A DNA stretch of 64,000 nucleotides from DASWUZ01 sp036401375 (GCA_036401375.1 DASWVB010000005.1:1-64000), one strand, 5' to 3'. Counted from the stretch's first letter, positions 7,310 to 17,740 are shown. Translations and numbers: made by a program. The notes: generated by a model not told the origin, from the sequence alone.

Positions 7310-8617
7310 ATGCGGCTCCCAGGGTGGAGTGCTGCCGTGCTTCTACTGCTGATCGTCAGCGGCTGCAATCGTATTCACCACAAACCTCCGGCCGACACTG
7401 TATATGTCATGGCTAAGCAGACCTTCCTCAGGGACAAGGTCGCGCCTGTATCGAATCGGGTGGCGGCCGTGCAAAACGGGGAAAAGCTAACCGTGCTTGA
7501 ACGCGGAAGACGCTTCCTGCTGGTTAAGACGGATAAGGCCGAGACCGGCTGGATTGAGGAACGCGCCGTGGTTGCCCCGGCTATCGTGACCGGCTTCCAG
7601 GAGCTGGCGAAGCAGCATGCTTCCGATCCGGTGGTCGCCACCGCGGTCCTTCGCGACGACTTGTACATGCACCTGCAGCCCGGCCGCGACACTGACCGGT
7701 TTTACCTGTTGCCGGAAAACTCCAAGCTGCAACTGCTGGTGCGTGCCTCCGTACCGAGGGTCCTGCCGCCGCAGGCTGCGAGTCTCACCCGCGCCACCAG
7801 GCCATCCCAGAAGCAGAAGGGTTCGCTAAGCCCGAAGGGTGGGCCGGCCCCGTCGTCAGCAGCCCGCGCACCAGTGGCCCGCGCTGCTGCGCCTGGCCTA
7901 CCGAACCCTGGCTCATCGTCCGCATCCGCCACGCCAAGGGCTGTGAATGCGTCACCCGCTCAGACTCTCGATGAAGCGCCTCCCATGGACGATTGGTGGC
8001 TTACTCGAGACTCCCAGGGTCGCGTCGGTTGGCTGCTTGCGCGCAGGATGGATGTCGATGTGCCGGACGCGATCGCTACCTATGCAGAGGGGCAAAGGAT
8101 GGTCGGCGCTTACGTGCTCACTAGGGTAGCTGACCCGGATTCCAACCTGCCGGACAGACAAGTTCCTGTCTACGTCTCGGTGCTCAGCCCCTTCAAGGAT
8201 GGGCTGCCCTACGACTTCGACCAGGTGCGGGTCTTTACGTGGAATCTGCGGAAGCATCGCTACGAGACCGCGTACCGTCAGCGCAACCTGCAGGGCTACC
8301 TGCCGGTCACCGTAGGTGTTCAGACGTTTGACAAACAGGGGCCGGTGCCCACGTTCGCGTTCAAGCAGGGCATGGGCGATGCGGTCGTCTCCGATCCGCA
8401 GACGGGCGCTACCCGCCCCGCCCAAACCGAGACGGAGACGTACCGGCTCGACGGAGTACTGGTAAAGAAAGTGGTTCCTGCCGCGGCGCAGGCGAATGCC
8501 CCGCAGAGTGCAGCGACTGCCGCTGGCAGCGTTGGTGCCTCGCGCCAAGGCCACAGGCGCGCCCGGAGTAGAGCCGTGCGGAAGACAAGATCTGGCAAAA
8601 ATCGCCGCCGCTCTTAG
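7310..8617 (+). CDS. SH3-domain lipoprotein
   Basis: The 435-residue product begins with a short signal ending in the lipobox VSGC (Cys19), which is why ATG 7310 (GGAAG just before it) is preferred to starts up to 144 bp upstream. Residues about 33-85 look like a bacterial SH3 domain (AKQTFLRDKVAPVSNRVAAV, then WIEERAV). A second strand-rich segment ending VGWLLARRMDV (about 215-240) looks like another SH3 unit. They are joined by an Ala/Pro/Ser-rich linker, and the C-terminus is basic (RRARSRAVRKTRSGKNRRRS). Such proteins are envelope-located and often bind peptidoglycan; that role is inferred. The gene is convergent with the aminotransferase gene, only 15 bp apart. Confidence 0.7.
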   Translation: MRLPGWSAAVLLLLIVSGCNRIHHKPPADTVYVMAKQTFLRDKVAPVSNRVAAVQNGEKLTVLERGRRFLLVKTDKAETGWIEERAVVAPAIVTGFQELAKQHASDPVVATAVLRDDLYMHLQPGRDTDRFYLLPENSKLQLLVRASVPRVLPPQAASLTRATRPSQKQKGSLSPKGGPAPSSAARAPVARAAAPGLPNPGSSSASATPRAVNASPAQTLDEAPPMDDWWLTRDSQGRVGWLLARRMDVDVPDAIATYAEGQRMVGAYVLTRVADPDSNLPDRQVPVYVSVLSPFKDGLPYDFDQVRVFTWNLRKHRYETAYRQRNLQGYLPVTVGVQTFDKQGPVPTFAFKQGMGDAVVSDPQTGATRPAQTETETYRLDGVLVKKVVPAAAQANAPQSAATAAGSVGASRQGHRRARSRAVRKTRSGKNRRRS

Positions 8618-8632
8618 CAGCTAGAACTCATA

Positions 8633-9859
8633 CTAGTTCAAAAATGCGGCTATGGCAGACACGACGGTTTGCTGCTCGGAGTAGGTCAGCTGCGGGAATA
8701 TTGGCAGCGCAAGCACCTCGTCAGCGGCTCGCTCGCTCTCGGGGAAGTCCCCTGCGCGGTAGCTTAGACCCCTCAACGCAGCCTGCTGGTGCAGGGGGAC
8801 TGGGTAGTAGACTTCGGAGCCGATACCCAGTGCCTCCAGGTGAGCCAGCAGGGCATTCCTGCGGGCTACCCTGATCACATATTGATGGTAGACGTGGGTG
8901 GCCCGGGAATGAGTCCAGGGCAGCACCACTCCCCGTTCGGGGTAGATACCAGCCTCCACAACGCCGGCGGCCGAGAACAGCTTATCGTAGTTAACGGCGA
9001 GGGAACGACGCTGCCGGTTCCATTTGGAGATGTAGTTCAACTTCACCATCAGCACGGCAGCCTGCAGGGTGTCCAGCCGGCAATTCCATCCAAACTCATC
9101 GTGGTAGTAGCGTCGGCGCATGCCGTGAGCTCGCAGCATCCTGACGCGCTCGGCAAGAGCCGCATCGTTGCTGCTCACCATGCCCGCGTCCCCGCACGCG
9201 CTCAGGTTCTTCGTGGGGTAGAAGCTGAAGGCGGCAAGGTCTCCGAGGCTGCCGGCCGGCTTACCGTCCCACTCCGCGCCAAAGGCCTGCGCGGCGTCCT
9301 CGATGAGCATGATGCCATGCTTTTGTTTGAGCTGTTCGAAACGATCCCACTCCGCCGTCTGTCCGTAGAGGTGCACTGGAAGGATGGCTTTGAGGCGAGC
9401 CTGCTTCGCCCCGAAGGGCAGGCGCTCCAGCAGACGGGCGACCGACCAGGGGTCGAGGTTGAAAGTCCGAGGATCGATATCGGCGAAGACCGGGCGAGCG
9501 CCCGCCCGCTCGATAGAGCTGGCCGTCGCGAAGAAGCTGAAGGGGGTCGTGAGGACCGCGTCACCGGCTCCGATCCCGGCGGCCGCCAGGCAGAGCCAGA
9601 GCGCATCCGTACCCGAGGAGCAGCCGATCCCGTGGTCTGCGCCGCAAAATGCAGCCGCTGCAGATTCAAATTCAGCGACCTGGCGGCCCAGGATGAAGTT
9701 CTGAGCACGTAGGACGCTTTCCATCGCGGAGAGGAGCTCAGGGCCTATAGAAGCATACTCGCGGGAGAGATCGAGCAGGGGTACCCGTAGGCTGACCTGG
9801 CCGGACCCTGCTATGTGTTTCGATGGGTCTGCCGTGTCAAGTCCCCTGCCTTCAAGCAC
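8633..9859 (-). CDS. DegT/DnrJ/EryC1/StrS family PLP-dependent sugar aminotransferase
   Basis: The 408-residue fold-type I aminotransferase resembles enzymes making amino sugars from nucleotide-linked keto-sugars. PLP signatures are present: GCSSGTDAL (phosphate binding, about 79-87), IEDAAQAFGA (Asp188 pairing with the pyridine nitrogen) and SFYPTKNLSACGDAG with the Schiff-base Lys217. The C-terminal YPVPLHQQ segment is characteristic of the family. The start is a GTG with no strong ribosome site, and the first 20 or so residues are not conserved-looking, so the true start may differ. It is not next to other sugar genes; a link to the exopolysaccharide cluster about 38 kb away is possible but unproven. 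Confidence 0.88.
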   Translation of the reverse strand: MLEGRGLDTADPSKHIAGSGQVSLRVPLLDLSREYASIGPELLSAMESVLRAQNFILGRQVAEFESAAAAFCGADHGIGCSSGTDALWLCLAAAGIGAGDAVLTTPFSFFATASSIERAGARPVFADIDPRTFNLDPWSVARLLERLPFGAKQARLKAILPVHLYGQTAEWDRFEQLKQKHGIMLIEDAAQAFGAEWDGKPAGSLGDLAAFSFYPTKNLSACGDAGMVSSNDAALAERVRMLRAHGMRRRYYHDEFGWNCRLDTLQAAVLMVKLNYISKWNRQRRSLAVNYDKLFSAAGVVEAGIYPERGVVLPWTHSRATHVYHQYVIRVARRNALLAHLEALGIGSEVYYPVPLHQQAALRGLSYRAGDFPESERAADEVLALPIFPQLTYSEQQTVVSAIAAFLN

Positions 9860-10227
9860 AAGCCAATGCTACCATCGGCCGGAGCAGCCCCTGGCGGTGC
9901 CCGAGCCGACGCAGCGCGAAGACGGAAGACCGATGAAAAGTAATTCGGATGCTGTTACCATACCGTAACTCGCTAGCAATCCCGTGCAAGGGGCGAAAGA
10001 CTCTGGCACTCTGACCAGGTTCTCCAGACCTCCGCGCAATGCCGGTAACGTTCGTTCAAGCCTGACTTAGAAGATGTCAGCTGACGCAGTGCTGACAGAA
10101 CCTTTCCGTAAGCATCAGTGATGCTCCAAGTCGCTTCCTGATTGTGGAAGCAAGCAACTTGTTCCGCGCCTTTGCGGAAGCAGCACTCGCGGCATAACAG
10201 AAATCCTTAGAAACGGGAGATCGGCAA
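9860..10227. other. hfq upstream region with three consecutive hairpins
   Basis: The 368 bp between the divergent aminotransferase and hfq genes contain three short perfect hairpins in a row. These are GCAT-5-ATGC (10112-10124), GCTTCC-7-GGAAGC (10133-10151) and TTCCGC-6-GCGGAA (10162-10179). They lie 48-116 bp before hfq and could be a structured leader or a small RNA. No known family is recognised. Confidence 0.45.
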
Positions 10228-10551
10228 ATGGATAGCAAGCCGGCACAGAACATCCAGGACACTTTTCTCAACACCGTCCGTAAAGACAAGACGCCTATCA
10301 CCATCTACCTGGTAAGCGGCGTCAAGCTGACGGGCAAGATACGTTCCTTTGACAAGTACTCGGTGCTGCTTGAGAACAACAGCCAGGAGCAGTTGATCTT
10401 CAAGCATGCAATATCGACGGTGGTGAGCAACCGCTCGGTTATGCACACGGATCAGCATCGGCCCTCAGCATCCAGCGCATTGCCCTTGACGCCGGTGGGC
10501 GCAGGCGTAGGCTCTGCTCAGGAGACTGCACAGGGAAGCTCCGGTTCGTAG
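10228..10551 (+). CDS. hfq: RNA chaperone Hfq
   Basis: The 107-residue Sm-like protein forms a hexamer that pairs small RNAs with mRNAs. The Sm1 region (about 10-50) reads QDTFLNTVRKDKTPITIYLV, then GVKLTGKIRSFDKYSVLLE. The Sm2 signature is LIFKHAISTV, containing the KHAIS motif of the proximal RNA site. The C-terminal tail (about 75-107) is Ser/Gly/Ala-rich and disordered-looking, as in many Hfqs. The ribosome site GGGAG lies 9 bp before ATG. hflX follows 55 bp downstream, the classical hfq-hflX order. Confidence 0.96.
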   Translation: MDSKPAQNIQDTFLNTVRKDKTPITIYLVSGVKLTGKIRSFDKYSVLLENNSQEQLIFKHAISTVVSNRSVMHTDQHRPSASSALPLTPVGAGVGSAQETAQGSSGS

Positions 10552-10606
10552 TCCTGCAGGCGTATACGGCACACCGCACGATTCTGCCCAGAGCTTTGGA
10601 TAGCAA

Positions 10607-12016
10607 GTGCTGACGACTCAGGATTTTCAGGACCGTGCTCTGATCGTGGCCGTGGAGTTTGCCACCAGGAGGAAGGCTCTGCCGCGTTCAGCCTCCCTCG
10701 CGCGCGAGGCTGCGGCTGCGTCGTACAGTCCTGCGACCTCGACGTTCACCGCAAAGCCGATGGATGCCGGTTCGGCATTGATCGAGTTCCGCGAACTGGT
10801 CACCGGCGCCGGCGCGATCATTGTGGGTGAGCTGGTACAGCATCGTCCGAGGCCTGATCCTGCAACCCTGCTCGGTAGCGGCAAAGTTGAGGAACTGGCG
10901 GGCATCGCGGCCTCAACGAACGCTTCCCTGATTCTCTTCGATCATGATCTGAGCCCCACCCAGCTTCGCAACCTCGAGCAGGCGCTACCCTGCCGCGTCA
11001 TCGATCGCACCCAGCTGATACTCGATATCTTTGCGCGTCATGCCCGCACCCGCGAGGGTCAGCTACAGGTCGAGTTGGCGCAGCTTGAATACATGCTGCC
11101 GCGCCTGGCCGGGCGCGGTGCGTCAATGTCGCAGCTGGGCGGCGGCATTGGCACCCGCGGCCCGGGTGAGACGCAGCTCGAAACGGATCGTCGCAAGATC
11201 CAGCGGCGGCTGTTGCAGTTGAAGAGCGACCTTGAAGCGGTACGACGGGTACGCACCCAGCAGCGCCAGCGCCGGGAGGCGGTTCCGGTGCCGACAGTTG
11301 CGCTGGTGGGCTACACCAACGCTGGCAAAAGCACTCTGTTCAACAGGCTGACGGACGCGGGGGTTCTCGAATCCTCGAAGATGTTCGCCACTCTTGACCC
11401 GAAGCTGCGCGCGCTCGTGCTGCCCTCCCGCCGCAAAATTCTGCTATCGGATACGGTAGGCTTCATCCGCGATCTGCCGCATGCCCTGATTACCTCCTTT
11501 CGTGCAACCCTCGAAGAGGTGCAGAAGGCGGAGGTGCTGCTGCACGTCATGGACGTGGCAAGCCCCGTCCAAGAGGAGCAGAAGGCAGAGGTCGAAAAGG
11601 TGCTGGGCGAGTTGGAGGTGCTCCACAAGCCGCGCATCGAGGTCTTCAACAAGACTGACCTGCTCGCAGCCGAGCAGAGGGAGATTATGCTCCAGCAGGG
11701 TGGCGTTCATGCGGGGGATGTGGTCATCTCCGCCCGCGAGGGTACGGGGATCGGCCAGTTGCTGGAGCGGATCGATGCCGCGCTGACTGCGGATCCCATC
11801 GTCGATCAAATCTTTGATTTTCCGCAGTCTGAGGGCGCAGCGCTCGCGGCACTCGATGCTGGAGCGGTAGTGCAGGACCGCAAGTTCGAGGGCGAGCGGG
11901 TGCTGCTCAGTGTTTCCGGGCCGGCTTCGTTGCTGGGGCGGTACCGCAGGTTCCGTGTTCCGACCAGCAGAAGATCAGCGTCGTCGCATGAGACCCATGC
12001 TGGGGGAGGCAGATGA
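10607..12016 (+). CDS. hflX: Ribosome-associated GTPase HflX
   Basis: The 469-residue GTPase splits stalled or hibernating 70S ribosomes. The N-terminal HflX domain (about 60-200) contains DPATLLGSGKVEEL and the glycine-rich GRGASMSQLGGGIGTRGPGE. The G domain (about 225-400) has G1 GYTNAGKST, G3 DTVGF, and G4 NKTD, with a G5-like SAREGTG. The C-terminal domain carries the VLLSVSGPASLLGRYRRF-like tail. The start is GTG 10607. The first 50 residues are less conserved, so a later start is possible. Gene order after hfq supports the assignment. Confidence 0.95.
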   Translation: MLTTQDFQDRALIVAVEFATRRKALPRSASLAREAAAASYSPATSTFTAKPMDAGSALIEFRELVTGAGAIIVGELVQHRPRPDPATLLGSGKVEELAGIAASTNASLILFDHDLSPTQLRNLEQALPCRVIDRTQLILDIFARHARTREGQLQVELAQLEYMLPRLAGRGASMSQLGGGIGTRGPGETQLETDRRKIQRRLLQLKSDLEAVRRVRTQQRQRREAVPVPTVALVGYTNAGKSTLFNRLTDAGVLESSKMFATLDPKLRALVLPSRRKILLSDTVGFIRDLPHALITSFRATLEEVQKAEVLLHVMDVASPVQEEQKAEVEKVLGELEVLHKPRIEVFNKTDLLAAEQREIMLQQGGVHAGDVVISAREGTGIGQLLERIDAALTADPIVDQIFDFPQSEGAALAALDAGAVVQDRKFEGERVLLSVSGPASLLGRYRRFRVPTSRRSASSHETHAGGGR

Positions 12017-12025
12017 CTGGACCTG

Positions 12026-12295
12026 CTACTTCGCGGTCGTGAGCAGCTCGAGGTCTGCATTCAGGTGGACGGAGGTCCCTGACACATTCATCGTGCGGCT
12101 CCAGTTGCTGTAACCTTTCTTCTTTACTCCGATGGTGTGCGGCCCGCTTGGAACGGACACTATCGACGGCGTGCTGCCGACAAAGTTGCCGTCCACGCTG
12201 ATATCCGCGCCTGCTATAGCGGAGTCGATGGAAAGACTCGCCATCTGGATAGAGGGAGCGTTCGGCGGCGGGGCTTGATTGCTTGTTCCTCGCCG
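12026..12295 (-). pseudogene. PEGA-domain remnant, C-terminal piece of a larger protein
   Basis: An open frame from just after a TGA (12296-12298) to the stop at 12026 encodes a Pro-rich lead (QAPPPNAPSIQ) followed by a single PEGA domain (ASLSIDSAIAGADISVDGNF, then GPHTIGVKKKGYSNWSRTM). In complete acidobacterial proteins this domain sits at the C-terminus of a longer exported protein. Here nothing codes for the missing part upstream. The first ATG is at 12244, inside the domain edge, and there is no clear ribosome site. It is best read as a decayed or truncated gene, though a 72-residue product cannot be excluded. Confidence 0.6.
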
Positions 12296-12327
12296 TCATT
12301 GCTACGGGTCACCAAGATATCGGACTC

Positions 12328-12771
12328 TCAGTCGCTTTGAACTTCAGTCCACTTCCACGCACACCAGACTATGATTGAGGTGGTCACACTCTCAACCCCC
12401 GCGAAGAAAATGTAAAAGGATGCCGGCATCCTTCCCGTGACAAAAAGTGACCCAATAACAGCCACAGTATGGATGAATCCAGCTAGAACATTAGCCCACC
12501 GGTTAGCCCGATACTCTAAGAGGCGAGCCAAAGGAACCATCACGATCGCAGTCTCCATGAATACCGCGACACCCAGCATCATCCGGTGACTGAGCGTTAC
12601 CGAACCGGTACTGGACGACGAATCCAGTGCCGTAAAAACATCCGCGTAGATGTAGTTCAGTACCGCAAACACCCACAATATTGAAAGCTTGACTCTCATA
12701 TCTGCGATGCGGCTGGGGTTCGCAGCGCCTGGCGCTGCATGTGAAGACATTTCTGGAAGCTGTTCCTTCAT
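12328..12771 (-). CDS. DUF6326-like four-helix membrane protein
   Basis: The start is set at ATG 12771 because GGAGGG lies just upstream (GGAGGGTACGATG); a longer frame to 12819 lacks this. The 147-residue product has a polar N-terminus and then four hydrophobic segments, about residues 28-46, 60-82, 93-112 and 116-136. The stretch MRVKLSILWVFAVLNYIYAD before helix 1 and the polar break after it resemble DUF6326 integral membrane proteins, whose function is unknown. It is transcribed away from the ATP synthase operon. Confidence 0.72.
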   Translation of the reverse strand: MKEQLPEMSSHAAPGAANPSRIADMRVKLSILWVFAVLNYIYADVFTALDSSSSTGSVTLSHRMMLGVAVFMETAIVMVPLARLLEYRANRWANVLAGFIHTVAVIGSLFVTGRMPASFYIFFAGVESVTTSIIVWCAWKWTEVQSD

Positions 12772-13093
12772 CGTACCCTCCGTTAAATTCTTCGCAGAAA
12801 TCTTCTTGGGCGTAGGCACTACACGGGTTCAGCAAAATTGGACACTCCAATTAACGGCCATTCGATCTGCTTTCAAACGAACCCTCGGCCAAATGTGTTC
12901 CAAAGCGGTCAGATTGGCAAGGAGGCTAATCCTTGGGGTTCATAATCCCGAAGGTCTCTGTTTCCCAGTGCTTCGAATGTACCCATTGTCGAAATCCCTG
13001 GCGACATTGACATCGCCATTTGCCTCTGTAAAACTAGAGCTTCGGTTTCAACCCCCACCATCACAGCGCACCGCTCAAAAACGGTGAGAGGAA
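12772..13093. other. Divergent promoter region of DUF6326 gene and ATP synthase operon
   Basis: These 322 bp should hold the ATP synthase operon promoter. The only clear signal is the ribosome site GAGAGG immediately before ATG 13094. No hairpin or known RNA element is recognised. Confidence 0.4.
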
Positions 13094-13576
13094 ATGGATC
13101 ACATACTGCATCAACTCGGCGGACTCCTGCTCGGCGCCTTGCCGACGGCCGTGCTCTTCATTGGCCTGGTGTTCGCCTACCGGTATCTTGTCTATGGTCC
13201 GCTGCTGCGGATGCTGGCCGAACGCCGTGCGCGCACCGAGGGTGCGGTCGAAAAGGCGAACGCCGCGATCGGCGCTGCAGACGCGAAGTCGCAGGAGTAC
13301 GAGGCGCGGCTACGGGCTGCGCGCACCGAGATATATCAGAGGCGTGAACAGCGCATGCAGGCTTTGAGCGCCGAACGAGAGCGCGCCCTGGACAGCGCCC
13401 GTCAGGGGGCTCATCAACGCGTTCAGACGGCACGGACAGCGATCGATCACGAGGCGGCCGAGGCGAGAGCCCAGATAGAAGCTTCCATTGAAAAGATCGC
13501 TGCACAGATTCTGCAGGCCATTCTGCCCGCCAGTGTTGGCCGGGTGGGGCAGGCGCCAGGGGAGAGCCCCCGTTGA
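13094..13576 (+). CDS. atpF: F1Fo ATP synthase subunit b' (AtpF-like)
   Basis: The 160-residue protein has one N-terminal membrane helix (about 9-30, GGLLLGALPTAVLFIGLVFA) and a long charged helix rich in Ala/Glu/Arg, typical of the peripheral stalk. It is the first of two b-type subunits, so the stalk is probably a b/b' heterodimer. The a and c subunits (atpB, atpE) that normally precede it are not in this region. The stop codon overlaps the possible TTG start of the next gene. Confidence 0.88.
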   Translation: MDHILHQLGGLLLGALPTAVLFIGLVFAYRYLVYGPLLRMLAERRARTEGAVEKANAAIGAADAKSQEYEARLRAARTEIYQRREQRMQALSAERERALDSARQGAHQRVQTARTAIDHEAAEARAQIEASIEKIAAQILQAILPASVGRVGQAPGESPR

Positions 13577-13611
13577 CGACCGGCATCCAGCGGCTTCCAT
13601 CGCCTTGCGCC

Positions 13612-14307
13612 ATGTACAGCAAGCTTCTCCTCGTCCTTTCCGCCCTCCTGATCTTGTTTTTTCTAACCGGACCCGAGGCTAGGGGACAGGCCCCACGTCG
13701 GGACTCTTCTGCCGCCGCGACCTCTCCGAAATCGGGCACGCAGCCCGACGCAAACGACGCGTTCCGCCATTCGGCGGCGGTGCGGTGGATGGCCCGGACC
13801 CTACACATGGACACCGAGACCACGGCCAAGCTGTTTGAGGACATCAACTCTGGCGTGCTGATCGCAGCCATCGTCATCTTCCTCGTGAGAACGATACCCA
13901 AGGCCTACCGTGGCCGTCGCGAGACTATCCAGGCTGCGCTGACAGACGCGCGCAGCGCGACCGAGCAAGCCAATCAGCGGCTCTTGGTAGTGGAGGAGCG
14001 GCTCTCCCGTCTGGACAGTGAGATCGAAGCGATCCGCCAGCAGGCTGAGCGGGATGGAGTGGAGGACGAGGCGCGCATCAGGCGCTCGATCGAGGAGGAG
14101 AGCCGGCGCATCGTCGACTCGGCCGAGCACGAGATCGAGTCCTCCGGGGTTGCCGCGCAACGCAAGCTAAAGCAGTTTGCCGCGGAACTCGCCATCGAAC
14201 GTGCGTCCCGCGAGCTACGCCTGAGTCCCGAGGCCGACCGCTTGCTCGTCTCCGACTTTGGACGGCAGCTTAACGCGCCTGGGCTCGGCCGGGGAGGACG
14301 GAACTAG
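13612..14307 (+). CDS. atpF: F1Fo ATP synthase subunit b, with N-terminal extension
   Basis: This is the second b-type peripheral-stalk subunit, 231 residues from ATG 13612; a TTG at 13573, overlapping the previous stop, would add 13. It begins with a signal-like segment (YSKLLLVLSALLILFFLTGP), a Pro/Ser/Ala-rich linker, then the true membrane helix (about 70-90, INSGVLIAAIVIFLVRTIP) and a long coiled coil. The first hydrophobic segment may be a cleaved signal or a second anchor. It is longer than the usual 155-180 residues. The next gene, delta, starts directly after the stop codon. Confidence 0.87.
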   Translation: MYSKLLLVLSALLILFFLTGPEARGQAPRRDSSAAATSPKSGTQPDANDAFRHSAAVRWMARTLHMDTETTAKLFEDINSGVLIAAIVIFLVRTIPKAYRGRRETIQAALTDARSATEQANQRLLVVEERLSRLDSEIEAIRQQAERDGVEDEARIRRSIEEESRRIVDSAEHEIESSGVAAQRKLKQFAAELAIERASRELRLSPEADRLLVSDFGRQLNAPGLGRGGRN

Positions 14308-14847
14308 GTGTCGATCGTCGCCTCCCGCTACGGACTTGCCTTTGCAGATGTAGTTGCTGACAAGGGACTTGATCCTCTCTTCGTCGATGCGCAATTAGAT
14401 GACTTTGCCGACGCATGGCATGAGAGCGCAGACCTGCGCGAGATCATGGAGAACCCCAGCTTCGCCACCGAACAGAAGGTAGCAATTCTGGACAGGTTGA
14501 ACTCCCGGCTTGGAGTGTCGCGCGAGATTCGGAACTTTCTCGCGGTGCTAGTAACCAACGATCGGCTGGGCATTTTTGATGAAGTGCTGGCAGCTTACCG
14601 GGCTGAGCGTGATCGACGGCAGGGTGTTCGCGATGTAGAAGTGACAAGTGCGCGCAAGCTCGAGGAAGACGAGCGGCAGGAGCTTGAGGCGCATGTGGCA
14701 GAGCTGGCTGGCAGCAGGGTGCACGCCAGTTTCTGCGAGGATGGTGCGTTGATCGGTGGCGCGATCGTCAGGATTGGAAGCACGGTCTATGACGGCTCGG
14801 TACGAGGGCGTCTGGAGCGGCTGAGAGAGCAGCTAACGGCAAACTGA
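14308..14847 (+). CDS. atpH: F1Fo ATP synthase subunit delta
   Basis: The 179-residue OSCP/delta subunit links the F1 head to the b stalk. The N-terminal helical domain starts SIVASRYGLAFADVV, matching the usual ARRYAxAL motif. The C-terminal part contains DVEVTSARKLEEDE and the GGAIVRIGSTVYDGSVRGRL signature typical of AtpH. The GTG start abuts the TAG of subunit b with no gap, indicating translational coupling. Confidence 0.93.
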   Translation: MSIVASRYGLAFADVVADKGLDPLFVDAQLDDFADAWHESADLREIMENPSFATEQKVAILDRLNSRLGVSREIRNFLAVLVTNDRLGIFDEVLAAYRAERDRRQGVRDVEVTSARKLEEDERQELEAHVAELAGSRVHASFCEDGALIGGAIVRIGSTVYDGSVRGRLERLREQLTAN

Positions 14848-14913
14848 TGCCGTCCGGCGCAGGTAGAATGCCGATACGCGGGCCGCACACAGGATTTGAT
14901 CCGGAAAGAAAAC

Positions 14914-16542
14914 ATGGCAAAGATCAAGGCAGATGAGATAACCCAGCTCCTGAGGGAGCAGATTGAAAACTACGACGCACAGGTGCGGGTGGACGAGGTG
15001 GGGACGGTCGTCTCCCTCGGCGATGGAATCGCGCGTCTGCACGGTCTGGATAAGGTAATGGCGAGCGAGCTGCTCGAGTTCCCTCACGGCATCGCCGGCC
15101 TTGCCATGTCGCTTGAAGAGGATCAGGTGGGTTCGGTGCTGCTCGGCGACTACACCGAGATTCGCGAGGGCGACCAGGTAAAGCGCACAGGCAAGATCCT
15201 TAACGTAGCGGTCGGCAACGCCATGATCGGCCGCGTCGTTAACGCTCTTGGCCAGCCGATCGATGACAAGGGACCGATTGATACTACTGAGACACTGCCA
15301 ATGGAGCGGCTTGCGCCGGGGGTGATCGATCGTTCGCCCGTCCGCGAGCCAATGGCTACCGGGCTCAAAGCGATCGACAGCATGATCCCTGTCGGCCGCG
15401 GTCAGCGTGAGCTGATCATTGGCGACCGTCAGACCGGCAAGACAGCGGTCGCGCTCGACACCATCATCAACAACGCGAAGAACAACCTGATCTGCATCTA
15501 CTGCGCGATTGGTCAAAAGCGTTCCTCCGTCGCCCAGGTAGTGCAGACCCTTACTGAATACGGCGCGATGGACTACACAATCATCGTGGCTGCAACGGCG
15601 TCCGAACCTGCTCCACTGCTCTATCTGGCCCCCTACGCAGCAACCGCTATCGGCGAATACTTCCGCGACAATGGGCGGCATGCGCTTGTGATCTATGACG
15701 ACCTTTCGAAGCACGCCATGGCGTATCGCGAAATTTCGCTCTTGCTGCGTCGCCCGCCCGGCCGCGAGGCTTACCCCGGCGACGTGTTCTACCTCCACTC
15801 GCGGCTGCTTGAACGTTCCTCGAAGCTCAGCGATGAGAAGGGCGGCGGATCGTTGACCGCGCTGCCGATCATCGAGACGCAGGCGGGCGATGTCTCGGCC
15901 TACATCCCCACCAACGTGATCTCGATCACAGACGGCCAAATCTATCTGGAGACGGACCTCTTCAACTCCGGCGTGCGCCCGGCGGTTAACGTAGGCTTGT
16001 CGGTTAGCCGTGTCGGTGGCGCGGCGCAGATCAAGGCAATGAAGCAGGTTGCCGGCACCTTAAAGCTCGACCTGGCGCAGTATCGTGAGCTGGCGGCCTT
16101 CTCGCAGTTTGGCAGCGATCTCGATAAGGTCACTCAGAACCAGCTGAACCGCGGCAAGCGACTTACGGAGTTGCTGAAGCAGCCTCAGTTCTCGCCGCTG
16201 CCAACAGAAAAGCAGGTGATCCTCATCTACGCCGGTACTAATGGCTACCTTGACGACCTCAAGGTGGAGCAGATTCGTGCGTTCGAGGCCGGATTATATA
16301 AGTACCTTGACTCGGCGCAGTCTGCCTTGCTCAACGACATCGTAACGAAGAAGTCGCTCGACGATGACCTCAAGGGGCGAATCAACGCTGCTCTCAAGGA
16401 ATACAAGCAGAACTTCTTCGACGAGCACAACGAGGCAAAGCTGCAGGAGTCCTCAGTAAAACCCTTGGATGAAGGCGAGAAGAAGAAGGCTGAGGAGACC
16501 ACGCCCGCAGCCGCACCAGAGCCGGCCAGCGCGGCGAGGTAG
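14914..16542 (+). CDS. atpA: F1Fo ATP synthase subunit alpha
   Basis: The 542-residue non-catalytic nucleotide-binding subunit is identified by MAKIKADEITQLLREQI at the start, the P-loop GDRQTGKT, AIGQKRSSVAQ, and the signature PAVNVGLSVSRVGGAAQ. ATG 14914 (after GGAAAG) is preferred to an in-frame upstream start because it gives the standard N-terminus. The C-terminus carries an extra Glu/Ala/Pro-rich tail of about 30 residues (EEGEKKK-like then TTPAAAPEPASAAR) beyond the usual end. Confidence 0.98.
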   Translation: MAKIKADEITQLLREQIENYDAQVRVDEVGTVVSLGDGIARLHGLDKVMASELLEFPHGIAGLAMSLEEDQVGSVLLGDYTEIREGDQVKRTGKILNVAVGNAMIGRVVNALGQPIDDKGPIDTTETLPMERLAPGVIDRSPVREPMATGLKAIDSMIPVGRGQRELIIGDRQTGKTAVALDTIINNAKNNLICIYCAIGQKRSSVAQVVQTLTEYGAMDYTIIVAATASEPAPLLYLAPYAATAIGEYFRDNGRHALVIYDDLSKHAMAYREISLLLRRPPGREAYPGDVFYLHSRLLERSSKLSDEKGGGSLTALPIIETQAGDVSAYIPTNVISITDGQIYLETDLFNSGVRPAVNVGLSVSRVGGAAQIKAMKQVAGTLKLDLAQYRELAAFSQFGSDLDKVTQNQLNRGKRLTELLKQPQFSPLPTEKQVILIYAGTNGYLDDLKVEQIRAFEAGLYKYLDSAQSALLNDIVTKKSLDDDLKGRINAALKEYKQNFFDEHNEAKLQESSVKPLDEGEKKKAEETTPAAAPEPASAAR

Positions 16543-16651
16543 TACACCGCCGATTGTTCGCCGAATATCGTCAGGCGCTAGAACTACGAATCTTAAGGCA
16601 GAGTTGGCGATCGTTGCCAGCGGCTGTGAGCTGAGATCAAAGAGCTAAGAC

Positions 16652-17740
<1,089 letters not shown>

